DNA of 15,748 nucleotides from Trueperaceae bacterium (GTDB lineage Bacteria; Deinococcota; Deinococci; Deinococcales; Trueperaceae). This document shows, one piece after another, positions 6,453-13,703 of the stretch; positions within the stretch are counted from its first letter, which is position 1; every line of letters starts with the position of its first letter. The notes beneath the pieces are model-generated. The model searched no databases, had not been told where the DNA came from, and was given only the letters and a program-made list of their open reading frames with translations. The DNA is taken from NCBI GenBank assembly GCA_007130355.1, contig SLSQ01000181.1:1-15748 (forward strand). The letters are read 5' to 3'. The position numbers and the translations under genes were made by a program.

Positions 6453-8033
6453 TCAGCGCGTCAGGTGGGTGGCGTGATAGAAGGGGAACGCGCTCTGATC
6501 GAACACGATCCCTTCGACCGCCAGATTGGCGGCCATGATGTTCATCTGGTCGTAGATCGGCAGCGACACGGCGTCCTCCATCAGGATCGCCTGCGCCTCG
6601 GCGTACAGCGCGAAGCGTTGCTCCACATCGGTGAGCCGGACGGCTTCGTCGACGATGGCGTCGAACTCCGGGTTGCTGTAGTGCGACCAGGTGAAGGCGC
6701 TGCCGTCGGTACGCCACAGCAGGCTCAGCATGTGCGGGTCGTTGCGCCACAGGCCCATGCCGACCATGTTGTAGTCCGTACCTTCGTTGTTGGAGGCGGC
6801 CCAGGGGCTACGCGCCAGCGGCTGGAGCACCACTTCGATGCCGACGTCGCCCAGCTGCGACTGCAGCACCTGGCCGAGTTCGCCGTATTCGGGAACGTCG
6901 GTCAGGACGTTGATGCGAACGGTCAGGCGCTCGCCGTCGCGCGTGCGGACGCCGTCGGAGCCCAGCTCCCAGCCCGCGTCGTCCAGGATGGCCGCGGCGG
7001 CCTCCGTGTCGAACGGGTAGGTGTCGCGGTAGATGCCTTCGACCGATCCGGGCATGGTCGCCGTCATCGGGCCGTTGCCGGGCTCGACCACGCCGGCGTA
7101 GAGGTTGTCCACGATCGCTTCGGTGTTCACCGAGTGCAGGATGGCGCGCCGGACGGCGACCTCGTCGGTCGGGGCCACCTGGGTGTTGATCATGTAGTGC
7201 AGCGGGCTACCGTTGTAGGGAGCGCGCAGCAGGTTGAAGTCCGGGTTTTCGTCGATCATGTCGACGAACCGCGGCGGAACCTCTTCGATGATGTCGGTCT
7301 CGCCCGTCTCCACGGTGCCGAGGCGCACCTGCGCTTCGGGGATGAAGACGAACTCGATCTCGTCCAGGAAGGCCGGTCCGCTGTGCCCGAACGGCTCGGG
7401 CGCCCAGTCGTAGTCGGGGTGGCGTTCGACCAGGAGCGACTCGTTGTCGGCCCATTCGACGATCCGGAACGGACCGGTGCCGACCGGAGCGCGACCGAAC
7501 CGGTCGCCGAGCGCCTCGACGGCCGCAGGCGAAACGGGTGCGACGGCGGAACTGGACATGCTCCGAAGCCAGAGCGCGCTCGGTTCGCTCAGGTAGGCGC
7601 GGATCGTGTAGTCGTCGAGGATCTCGCTCCGCTCGAACGGACCCATTTCGGCGATGGCGCTGGCCGACGCGGTGGCCGGATCCATGATGCGGTCCCACAT
7701 GTACTGGACCGACTCGGCGTTGAACGGCTCGCCGTCGTGGAACGTCACGCCCTGGCGCAGGTAGAAGGTGTACTCGAGGCCGTCGTCGCTGATCTCCCAG
7801 CTCTCCGCGAGCCACGGGTGGATTCCGCCCTCGTCGTCGCCGTACACGAGCGTGTCGACGATGTTGTGGAGCATTCGGCGGGCGTTGGCCTGCCCGGTGA
7901 CGTGGGGATCCAGCGTGACGGGTTCGTACTCGATCCCGACCGTGAGCTTCCCGCCCATCTGGGGTTCGTTCTGGGCGAGCGCCGCGCCTGACAGGATGAC
8001 GAGTGCGGCGAACATGCTGCCGATGAAGCGCAT
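6453..8033 (-). CDS. Extracellular solute-binding protein, family 5 (DppA/OppA type)
   Basis: The protein has 526 residues. Residues 1-20 form a Sec signal peptide (MRFIGSMFAALVILSGAALA) with an ALA cleavage site before Gln21; no lipobox cysteine is present, so the protein is periplasmic or otherwise not lipid-anchored. The mature part follows SBP_bac_5: GKLTVGIEYEPVTLDPHVTG, LAESWEISDDGLEYTFYLRQGVTFHDGEPFNAESVQYMWDRI split over about 70-120, then PVGTGPFRIVEWADNESLLVERHPDYDW, and VAVRRAILHSVNTEAIVDNLYAGVVEPGNGPM. It captures peptides or another solute for the two permeases downstream. ATG 8033 is preceded by AAAGGAGG, the strongest Shine-Dalgarno here. The frame stays open upstream to 9299, but that part is a shadow of the ABC-2 permease gene. 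The ligand is not predictable from what I see. Confidence 0.93.
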   Translation of the reverse strand: MRFIGSMFAALVILSGAALAQNEPQMGGKLTVGIEYEPVTLDPHVTGQANARRMLHNIVDTLVYGDDEGGIHPWLAESWEISDDGLEYTFYLRQGVTFHDGEPFNAESVQYMWDRIMDPATASASAIAEMGPFERSEILDDYTIRAYLSEPSALWLRSMSSSAVAPVSPAAVEALGDRFGRAPVGTGPFRIVEWADNESLLVERHPDYDWAPEPFGHSGPAFLDEIEFVFIPEAQVRLGTVETGETDIIEEVPPRFVDMIDENPDFNLLRAPYNGSPLHYMINTQVAPTDEVAVRRAILHSVNTEAIVDNLYAGVVEPGNGPMTATMPGSVEGIYRDTYPFDTEAAAAILDDAGWELGSDGVRTRDGERLTVRINVLTDVPEYGELGQVLQSQLGDVGIEVVLQPLARSPWAASNNEGTDYNMVGMGLWRNDPHMLSLLWRTDGSAFTWSHYSNPEFDAIVDEAVRLTDVEQRFALYAEAQAILMEDAVSLPIYDQMNIMAANLAVEGIVFDQSAFPFYHATHLTR

Positions 8034-8086
8034 GTTGCCTCCTTTCCCGAGCCGAACATAGTGTGGGGTACGCATGCGCGTTCGGT

Positions 8087-8101
8087 CGGGGACGGTCCCC
8101 G
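8087..8101. promoter_or_regulatory. Perfect inverted repeat upstream of the binding-protein gene
   Basis: CGGGGAC-G-GTCCCCG is a perfect 15-bp inverted repeat with a single central base. It lies 54 bases upstream of the binding-protein start codon and downstream of a possible -10 box, a position suited to a repressor operator or a 5' leader hairpin. The regulator is not evident. Confidence 0.35.
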
Positions 8102-8137
8102 CTCCTGTGCCCTCCGGAAACATTCGGCTTCCCGAGC

Positions 8138-8143
8138 ATTCTA
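8138..8143 (-). promoter_or_regulatory. Possible -10 box of the importer operon
   Basis: TAGAAT is read on the minus strand at 8143-8138, about 105 bases before the binding-protein start. It is the best sigma70-like hexamer in the 257-bp gap. No TTGACA-like box lies at 16-18 bp spacing, so support is weak. Confidence 0.25.
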
Positions 8144-8232
8144 CACCACGGCGCGGCGGCGCTCCGCGAGGCCGAGCGGCGGAGGTCGTCCTGGAGACGG
8201 GCGACGCGTGCGAACAAGGCCGGAACGGAAGG

Positions 8233-8247
8233 GGGCGCACGGCGCCC
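8233..8247 (-). terminator. Short GC hairpin after the ABC-2 exporter operon
   Basis: On the minus strand GGGCGC, a CGT loop and GCGCCC form a 6-bp GC stem, followed by a pyrimidine-rich CCTTCCGTTCC. It lies 43 bases beyond the stop codon of the last exporter gene. It is a weak but well-placed terminator candidate. Confidence 0.35.
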
Positions 8248-8290
8248 GCACGCACCGGAACGGTCCATGTCCGAGCGATCCCGTCACGCC

Positions 8291-9370
8291 TCAGCCGGCG
8301 GCGATCCGCCGCGCCGCCCGCCGCGCGAGCACGGCGATCACGGGCACCAAGGCGACGCAGATCGCCGCGCCCACGAGCAGGTCGCCGCCGACCTGCGCGA
8401 GCGTCGCGCCCCGCATCGACGCCTCGAGGATCGGGTCGAGGAACCAGTAGGTCGGGAACGCCTTCGCGATCCACGGCGGCGCGCCGGGGAGCGCGTCGGG
8501 GAACAGGTAGAACACCACCGGCCCCACCAGCAGGATGTTCACGCTCTTGAACAGGGTGTAGAGGACCTTCACGTCGCGCGCCAGCGCACCGAAGATCAGT
8601 CCGAACTGCACCGACATCGCCGCACCGACCGCCAGTCCTGCCGCCAGCGCCGGCGAAGTGCCGGCCAGCGCGTCGTTCAGGGCCAGCGTGACGGTCGCCA
8701 TCGCGACCGCCAAGAACAGTCCGAGCAGGCCCTTGGCCGCCAGTACCTCGCCCAACCGGGCGGGCGTGACCAGCATGGCGGTCAGCGTCCCGCGCTCGCG
8801 CTCCTCGACCAGCGAGAACGACGTGACGAACATGCCGGCCAGGATGAGCGCCATCAGGACCAGGAACGGAACGATGCGTTGCGTGGTGGTGAGATCGTCG
8901 GTCTCGCCACGTGCGACGACCTCGACCGTGACCGGCGACCTGCGCGTCTCGAGCGCGCGGATCGCGTCGAGCGTCGTGACGCTCAGCACCGCCCGTTCGG
9001 AGGCGGCGCTCTCGCCGGAGAAGATCAGGCTCAGGGGCGGCCGTTCCCGGGCGCGCACGGCCGCATCGAACCCGTCCTGGAGGAGCAGGCCGCCGTCCAG
9101 GTCGTGCGCCTCGACGAGGCGGCGGAGCGTCGCTTCGTCCTCGACGTCGCGCACGTCCAGGCCCTCCGTTGCGCGAAGCGTGACGGCGACCGCCGAGGCG
9201 TCGGCGTCGACCAGCCCGAGGCGCGGCGTGCTCTCGAACAGCCCGCCGAACACGCCCTGCACCAGGAACGTCAGCACCACCGGCATCACGATCGCCCACA
9301 GCACCACGCCGGACCGCGGCCCGCCGCGAAGGTCCTTGGCGAGGATCGCGGCGATCCGAGCGGCGCTCAC
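8291..9370 (-). CDS. ABC-2 type exporter permease (second permease of the operon)
   Basis: The protein has 359 residues. Its order is a cytoplasmic start (MSAARIAAILAKDLRGGPRSG), a first membrane helix (VVLWAIVMPVVLTFLVQGVFGGLF), an extracytoplasmic domain of about 125 residues, then five hydrophobic helices from about 165 (IVPFLVLMALILAGMFVTSFSLV). The sequence EERERGTLTAMLVTPARLGEVLAAKGLLGL is the typical cytoplasmic loop of ABC-2 permeases (ABC2_membrane_3). The start is GTG at 9370, overlapping the previous stop as GTGA, so translation is probably coupled to the gene before it. With the ATPase and the first permease it should form a heterodimeric exporter or envelope transporter. The exported substrate is unknown; the architecture resembles NatB/YhaP-type systems, but I cannot assign one. 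Confidence 0.87.
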   Translation of the reverse strand: MSAARIAAILAKDLRGGPRSGVVLWAIVMPVVLTFLVQGVFGGLFESTPRLGLVDADASAVAVTLRATEGLDVRDVEDEATLRRLVEAHDLDGGLLLQDGFDAAVRARERPPLSLIFSGESAASERAVLSVTTLDAIRALETRRSPVTVEVVARGETDDLTTTQRIVPFLVLMALILAGMFVTSFSLVEERERGTLTAMLVTPARLGEVLAAKGLLGLFLAVAMATVTLALNDALAGTSPALAAGLAVGAAMSVQFGLIFGALARDVKVLYTLFKSVNILLVGPVVFYLFPDALPGAPPWIAKAFPTYWFLDPILEASMRGATLAQVGGDLLVGAAICVALVPVIAVLARRAARRIAAG

Positions 9371-10506
9371 GCGGTCCTCGCCTTCCGGGCCAGCACGAAC
9401 CCGCCGGCGGCGAACACGGTCGCGGCCCAGGCGGCGCCGGTCGCGAGGTGCCCGGCGAGCACGCCGAACCCGTGCCCGTGCGTGCCGGCGCCGACCATCG
9501 CCTGCACGATCCCGTAGCTGGGCAGCAGCCGGACCCAGAGCGAGTCGCTGCCGGGGAAGAGCAGCGCGAAGGCGGGCACGGTCAGCGGGATCATCAGCGC
9601 CACGCCGAGGAACAGCGTCGTCATGAAGTCTCCGCCGGCCGCCCCGGTCAGGAGCGCGACGCCCGCCATCAGCAACGCCCCGAGCGCCACGGCGGCCAGC
9701 AGCGGCAGCGGGTTCGCGCCGAACGCGAACGCCTGCGTGACCAGCAGCAGCACCACCGCCTGTCCGAAGGCGAGCGTCGTGCCGACGAACCCCTTGGCCG
9801 CGATCACGTCGCTCACCCGCGTCGGCGTCGCGAGCACCGCGGAGAGGGTCTTGGACGCGACTTCGCTGGCGAGCAGCGAGGCGAGCGCGAGCGACTCGGT
9901 GAGCAGCACGAAGAAGGCGAGCAGCGGCCGCATCCGCTCGCGCAGCGGGACCGGCTGGGCGGCCCGGTCGACCCCCAGGACCGCCGCGTCGGCGTCCGGT
10001 GGCGTCACGGGCGGCGGCGACCCGGTCGCCGCGTACGCCGCCTCGCGCACGGCCCCGGCCATGGCGCCGCGCAGTTCGGGCGGGACCGAGGCGTCGACGT
10101 ACACCCGTACCGTCGTCTCGCGGCCGAGCAGTACGGCGCCCAGGAAGTCGCTCGGGAAGGCGAGCCCGACCTGGACGACCTGCTCCCGCCCGTCGTCTCC
10201 CGTCTCCACGCGTCGGCGCTGGTCGATCGCGTCGATCAGCGCAGCTTCGCTCTCGAACGGCACCAGCCGAAGTCCCTCCGCCTGCGGGTCGCCGCCCCCC
10301 GCCCGCGCGGCCAGGTCGAGCGCCGTCGCCAACGCTCCGGGCGTGACCCCGACGACGACCGTGGCGTCCTCCTCGGCCGGAAGCAGCCAGAACACGACGG
10401 CGAAGAGCACCAATGCGAGCGGCGTGAGGACCATCCAGAGCCGGTCGCGGACGAACTCGGTCAGGTCCTTGCGCACGATGGCGGAGACGGCGCCGAGCCG
10501 GGTCAC
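9367..10506 (-). CDS. ABC-2 type exporter permease (first permease of the operon)
   Basis: The protein has 379 residues starting at GTG 10506, whose last two bases and next base form the ATPase stop (GTGA). The start is chosen because the family sequence begins here (TRLGAVSAIVRKDLTEFVRDRLWMVLTPLALVLFAVVFWLLP); the longer frame upstream to 10788 is a shadow of the ATPase gene. One N-terminal membrane helix, an extracytoplasmic domain of about 170 residues, then a run of hydrophobic helices from about 195 (MRPLLAFFVLLTESLALASLLASEVASKTLSAVLATPTRVSDVIAAKGFVG) follow. The loop 'E-x-x-x-KTLSAVLATP ... AAKG' matches the 'ERExGTLxxLLxTP ... xAK' loop of ABC-2 permeases. It differs clearly from the second permease, so the membrane part is heterodimeric. 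Confidence 0.86.
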   Translation of the reverse strand: MTRLGAVSAIVRKDLTEFVRDRLWMVLTPLALVLFAVVFWLLPAEEDATVVVGVTPGALATALDLAARAGGGDPQAEGLRLVPFESEAALIDAIDQRRRVETGDDGREQVVQVGLAFPSDFLGAVLLGRETTVRVYVDASVPPELRGAMAGAVREAAYAATGSPPPVTPPDADAAVLGVDRAAQPVPLRERMRPLLAFFVLLTESLALASLLASEVASKTLSAVLATPTRVSDVIAAKGFVGTTLAFGQAVVLLLVTQAFAFGANPLPLLAAVALGALLMAGVALLTGAAGGDFMTTLFLGVALMIPLTVPAFALLFPGSDSLWVRLLPSYGIVQAMVGAGTHGHGFGVLAGHLATGAAWAATVFAAGGFVLARKARTA

Positions 10507-11408
10507 TGCAGGCCGGTCCCGGTCATCTGGACGAACACCGATTCGAGCGTCGCCTCTTCGGTGTGGACGGTCAGCAGCTCCCCGTCGTCCATCGATCGTG
10601 CGAGCCGCTGCGATGCGCCCTCTTCGTCGAGGGGCACGGTCTCCTCGTGGATCTGTCCGTCCCGTCGCGTGCGGATGCGGACCGCGCGGCGACCGTGGCG
10701 CAGCTTGAGCTCCTCGGGAGGCCCCTCGGCGTAGACGCGGCCCTGGTGCAGGAAGGCGACGCGGTGCGCCAGCTCGTCCGCCTCCCACATGTCGTGGGTG
10801 GTGAGGAGCACGGCCGTGCCCGCCTCGGCCCGTTCCCGGATCAGGTCCCGGATCGTCCGAGCCGACGTCGGATCGAGGCCGTCGCTCGGTTCGTCGAGGA
10901 CCAGCACCTGCGGGTCGTTGATCAGGGCGCGCGCCATCATCAGCCGCTGCCGCATCCCTTTCGAGTAGTTCGCGACCCGGTCGCGGCCGCGCTCCTGCAG
11001 GCCGACGCGGCGCAGCAGGCCGGCCACGTCCGGATTCCGGATGCCGAACAGCCGCGCGAAGAAGCGCAGGTTCTCCTCGCCGCTCAGCGCGGTGTAGAGG
11101 TTCTTCTCTTCGAAGCAGACGCCGATTCGGGCCTGCACCTCGGACCGGCGCTTCACGACGTCCATCCCGAGCACGCGGACCTCGCCGCCGCTCGGGATCA
11201 GCTGGCCGGTGATCACCTTGATCGTGGTCGACTTGCCCGCGCCGTTCGGACCCAGGAAGCCCAGGACCTCGCCCGGTGCCACGGTGAACTCGATGCCGTC
11301 CACGGCGACGCGGTCGCCGTAGGCGTAGCGGAGGCCACGGACGTCGATCGCGGGTGCGGGGCCCGCGGGCTCGTGTGGCTGTCGTTCGGTGCGCACTTCG
11401 TCGGTCAT
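10503..11408 (-). CDS. ABC transporter ATP-binding protein of an ABC-2 exporter
   Basis: The protein has 301 residues. Walker A is GPNGAGKST (53-61), the signature is YSKGMRQR (148-155), Walker B is VLVLDEP (168-174), the D-loop is GLDPTS, and the switch histidine is His205 (TTHDM). These make a complete, probably active ATPase. At the Q-loop position the sequence reads GVCFEEKNLY, with Glu instead of Gln, as in some exporter subfamilies. Residues 235-301 form an extra C-terminal domain (RRAVRIRTRRDGQIHEETVPLDEEG ... TLESVFVQMTG) seen in drug and antibiotic exporters of the DrrA/CcmA type. ATG 11408 is chosen because GGAGGT precedes it; the frame upstream to 11597 shows no family similarity. 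It is the first gene of a three-gene operon with both downstream permeases coupled by GTGA overlaps, and it powers export from the cytoplasmic face. Confidence 0.9.
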   Translation of the reverse strand: MTDEVRTERQPHEPAGPAPAIDVRGLRYAYGDRVAVDGIEFTVAPGEVLGFLGPNGAGKSTTIKVITGQLIPSGGEVRVLGMDVVKRRSEVQARIGVCFEEKNLYTALSGEENLRFFARLFGIRNPDVAGLLRRVGLQERGRDRVANYSKGMRQRLMMARALINDPQVLVLDEPSDGLDPTSARTIRDLIRERAEAGTAVLLTTHDMWEADELAHRVAFLHQGRVYAEGPPEELKLRHGRRAVRIRTRRDGQIHEETVPLDEEGASQRLARSMDDGELLTVHTEEATLESVFVQMTGTGLQ

Positions 11409-11593
11409 GACGACCTCCGCTTCGACTGGAACGCCTCGCGCGGTTCGCTCCGGGGCGCCGAGGGCGCTTCCGGACGCTCCGTGCATCGGCTCATGGTACG
11501 CCCCGGGCGCCGTCGAGGCGCCTGCGATGCGCGCCGTCGGTCGGGCCGCGCCCCCGCCCCTCGGCCCCCGATCGGTGCGTTCCCGCGAGGCGT
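11409..11593. other. Leader region of the ABC-2 exporter operon, no gene seen
   Basis: This is the ATPase-proximal half of the 356-bp gene-free stretch. The short frames crossing it have Arg/Pro/Ala-rich shadow composition and no family resemblance. A TACCAT hexamer on the minus strand near 11494 is a possible -10 box but lacks a -35 partner. I see nothing else firm. Confidence 0.4.
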
Positions 11594-11728
11594 CCATCGA
11601 CGCCTTAGGCCGTCAGCACCCCGAAAACGTGCATACGGCGCCGCATGGTGCCCGCCCGTCCGTCTGGGGCGGGTCCATGCGGCATATGCGGTCAAGATGC
11701 GACCCCTGACGGCCTAAGGCGTCGATGG
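11594..11728. repeat. 135-bp palindromic element with perfect 23-bp terminal inverted repeats
   Basis: The left arm (11594-11616, beginning CCATCGACGCC and ending TTAGGCCGTCAG) is the exact reverse complement of the right arm (11706-11728). The 89 bases between contain a second hairpin: GCCGCATGG (11640-11648) with CCATGCGGC (11675-11683), then CCCGCCC (11651-11657) with GGGCGGG (11667-11673), closed by a 9-base loop. GCATA (11631-11635) and TATGC (11685-11689) extend it. Each outer arm carries its own small palindrome, GCCT-T-AGGC. It lies between the DinB-family gene (stop at 11765, minus) and the ABC-2 exporter (start 11408, minus). No target-site duplication is evident, and it encodes no protein. 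A MITE-like or REP-like element, a structured RNA, or a large terminator are all possible. The repeat itself is certain; its nature is not. Confidence 0.85.
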
Positions 11729-11734
11729 GGAGAT

Positions 11735-11746
11735 GCGGACGTCCGC
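11735..11746. promoter_or_regulatory. 12-bp perfect palindrome beside the 135-bp element
   Basis: GCGGACGTCCGC is a perfect 12-bp palindrome. GACGTCCG is repeated directly at 11738-11745 and 11747-11754. The sites sit between the DinB-family stop codon and the palindromic element. A protein-binding site is possible, but with such high GC this could be chance. Confidence 0.3.
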
Positions 11747-11764
11747 GACGTCCGACGGCGCCCG

Positions 11765-12274
11765 TCACCCCAGATCGGTCCCGGAACGGCTCCAAGCGCC
11801 CAGCCGACGCCGGACCTCGACGATCTGCCCGACGTGGTACGCGGCGTGGTCGATCGCGAGCAGCAGCCCGCGCAGCGCCGTGCGGCCGTCCCGCCCCGGC
11901 ATCGGCTCCGAGAGGTCGCGCGTCCGGTCGCGGGCGATCGCGACCAGGGCGGCACGGTCCCGCGCGACCGCTTCGAGCGTCGCCTCCCACGCTTCCTGCG
12001 ACGCCGGCGCGGGGGAGGGCGGCCAGTACGCGTCCGGCCAGACCCGGGCCGGTGCGGCCTCGTCGTCCGCGTGCGGCTCGCCGCCGAGGTCGGCCAGCAG
12101 GTCGGCCTGCGCGATGCGGAGGTGCTCCACGAGCTCCCAGATCGAGTGCGGCCCGTCCGGCGGGCGCACCCCGCGAAGGCCGGGATCCAGGTCCTCGACG
12201 GCCGTGTCGAACGAGACGTGGGCCTGGGCCCACGAAAGCGCGTCCGCGACGGTGTCGCGCCACGTATCGCTCAC
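11765..12274 (-). CDS. DinB-family (four-helix metal-binding) protein
   Basis: The protein has 169 residues starting at GTG 12274, which overlaps the channel gene's stop as GTGA. The His triad typical of the DinB/YfiT fold is visible: His51 in IWELVEHLRIAQADLL, and His143 and His147 in LLLAIDHAAYHVGQIVEVRRRLGAW. The last block is the most recognisable DinB signature. Members are cytoplasmic metal-binding proteins; some are thiol (mycothiol or bacillithiol) transferases and many have no known reaction. The frame continues far upstream of 12274, but only as a shadow of the channel gene. Translational coupling to the channel suggests co-expression, though a functional link is not established. 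I cannot tell which thiol or substrate, if any, it uses. Confidence 0.82.
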   Translation of the reverse strand: MSDTWRDTVADALSWAQAHVSFDTAVEDLDPGLRGVRPPDGPHSIWELVEHLRIAQADLLADLGGEPHADDEAAPARVWPDAYWPPSPAPASQEAWEATLEAVARDRAALVAIARDRTRDLSEPMPGRDGRTALRGLLLAIDHAAYHVGQIVEVRRRLGAWSRSGTDLG

Positions 12275-13632
12275 GCCGAACTCCGTTCCGGACCGCCGGT
12301 CGTCGGGGCCGCCGGCGGGTCGCCCTCCGACGCGTCGCCCTCGGGCGCGGTGCCGCCGTCGTCCGCGTTCGTCGCCCGCGACGTCCAACCGCGCAGGTCG
12401 GCGCCGCTCGGCTGTTGGTAGAGCCGCAGCCCGAACTCCGGCGCGATCGCGATCAGGTGGTCGAACACGTCGGACTGGATCGCCTCGTACGCCGTCCAGC
12501 GCGTGTCGGCGACGAACATGTACACCTGCAGCGGGAGGCCCTCCGAGGTCGGCTCGAGCTGCCGCACCATGAACGTGGCGTCGGCTTGGACGTCCGGACG
12601 CGCGCGAAGCAGGCCTTCGGCGTACGCGCGGAAGGTCCCGACGTTCGTCAGGCGGCGGGCGTTGACGTGGTGCTCGCGCGCCTCCGGGTGATGCTCGGTC
12701 CACTCGGAGATCTCCGCGTACTTGCGGTCGAAGTAGGGACGGAGCACCGCGAAGCGGCGCAAGGCGTCGATCTCGTGTTCGGCCAGGAACCGGATCGTCG
12801 TCAGGTCGATCGTCAGGCTCCGCATGATTCGGCGGCCGCCCGACACCTGCATCCCGCGCCAGTTCTTGAACGACACGTCGAGGAACCGGTGCGCTGGGAT
12901 GACGGTGAAGGTGCGGTCCCAATTCTGGACCTTGACCGTGTTCAACGCGATGTCGACCACGGGGCCGTCGGCGTGGAACTGGGGCATCTCGATCCAGTCG
13001 CCGACCCGGATCAGGTCGTTGCCGGTCAGTTGGATGCTGGCCACCAGGCTCAGCAACGTGTCGCGGAACACCAGCAAGAGCACCGCCGACGCGGCCCCCA
13101 GCCCGCCCAGGATCAGCAGCGGATCGCGCCCGATCAGGGTCGCCACGATCACGATCGCGATCACCGCGTAGACGACCAGCACGAGCGCCTGCAGATAGCC
13201 CTTGATCGGCCGGGTGTGCGCGTGCGGCGACCTCGCGTACACGTCGCCGACGGCCGCGACGAAGGCGCCGATGGCGCTCGCGATCACGACGAGCATGGCG
13301 GCGGCGATCAGGCGTTGGACGCCGACGACGACGCCCTCCGGCAGCAGCGGCAGGTACGGGAGGCCGCTCCGAACGATCAGCAACGGCACCGCCCACGCCA
13401 GGCGCCCGAAGAAGTTCCGACCCTGCAGCGCGGCGTCCCACTGGACCACGGTGCGGCGTCCGATCGTCGCGAGCAGCGCCACCAGGTAGCGGCGCGTCAG
13501 GACGAAGGCGCCCCAGGCGACCAGCAGCAGGGCGGCGCCGATGACCAGGCTGGCCAGCGCCGGTTGCGCCTGGAGCCAAGCGTTCACGGCCTGGAGCCAG
13601 CCGTTCTGGAGGATCGCGTCGGGTTCGGACAT
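12271..13632 (-). CDS. MscS-family mechanosensitive channel, YbdG (miniconductance) type
   Basis: The protein has 453 residues. Five membrane helices are visible at about 24-46, 76-97, 103-127, 147-168 and 172-190. The pore-lining helix reads LGGLGAASAVLLLVFRDTLLSLVASIQL (about 175-202), followed by GNDLIRVGDWIEMPQFHADGPVVDIALNTVKVQNWDRT and then IPAHRFLDVSFKNWRGMQVSGGRRIMR. The FKNWRGM...GGRRI block and the long C-terminal domain distinguish the YbdG/MscM branch from the short MscS. The last 30 residues are an acidic, Gly/Pro-rich tail of low complexity. It sits in the inner membrane and releases small solutes on hypo-osmotic shock. ATG 13632 has no good Shine-Dalgarno; the SDR gene ends 71 bases upstream on the same strand, so read-through is possible. 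Confidence 0.92.
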   Translation of the reverse strand: MSEPDAILQNGWLQAVNAWLQAQPALASLVIGAALLLVAWGAFVLTRRYLVALLATIGRRTVVQWDAALQGRNFFGRLAWAVPLLIVRSGLPYLPLLPEGVVVGVQRLIAAAMLVVIASAIGAFVAAVGDVYARSPHAHTRPIKGYLQALVLVVYAVIAIVIVATLIGRDPLLILGGLGAASAVLLLVFRDTLLSLVASIQLTGNDLIRVGDWIEMPQFHADGPVVDIALNTVKVQNWDRTFTVIPAHRFLDVSFKNWRGMQVSGGRRIMRSLTIDLTTIRFLAEHEIDALRRFAVLRPYFDRKYAEISEWTEHHPEAREHHVNARRLTNVGTFRAYAEGLLRARPDVQADATFMVRQLEPTSEGLPLQVYMFVADTRWTAYEAIQSDVFDHLIAIAPEFGLRLYQQPSGADLRGWTSRATNADDGGTAPEGDASEGDPPAAPTTGGPERSSA

Positions 13633-13703
13633 GCGGGGCGCAGCCTATCGCGGGGCCGGCGCGGGGTCGATGCGTCGTCCGCCCCGCCGCGAGCCGTCGC
13701 CGG

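Noticed and set aside
6465..7991. A 508-codon open frame on the plus strand opposite the binding-protein gene
   Set aside because: It is the mirror frame of a well-supported SBP_bac_5 gene and shows no signal peptide, repeats or family motifs of its own.
8220..8263. Direct repeat CCGGAACGG at 8220-8228 and 8255-8263
   Set aside because: The motif, or its complement, recurs in coding and intergenic parts of the window, so two copies in a GC-rich gap are probably chance.
8034..9299. Upstream extension of the binding-protein frame to 948 codons
   Set aside because: The extension crosses the leader and the ABC-2 permease gene in another frame, while the signal peptide and strong Shine-Dalgarno fix the start at 8033.
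12275..13579. A 604-codon frame joining a channel shadow to the DinB-family protein
   Set aside because: Only the last 169 codons resemble a family. The rest is an Arg/Pro/Ala-rich shadow of the MscS-type gene, so this is not a fusion.
13633..13687. GCGGGGC/GCCCCGC inverted repeat between the channel and SDR genes
   Set aside because: Seven GC-only pairs across a 41-base loop are unremarkable at this base composition and do not form a convincing hairpin.
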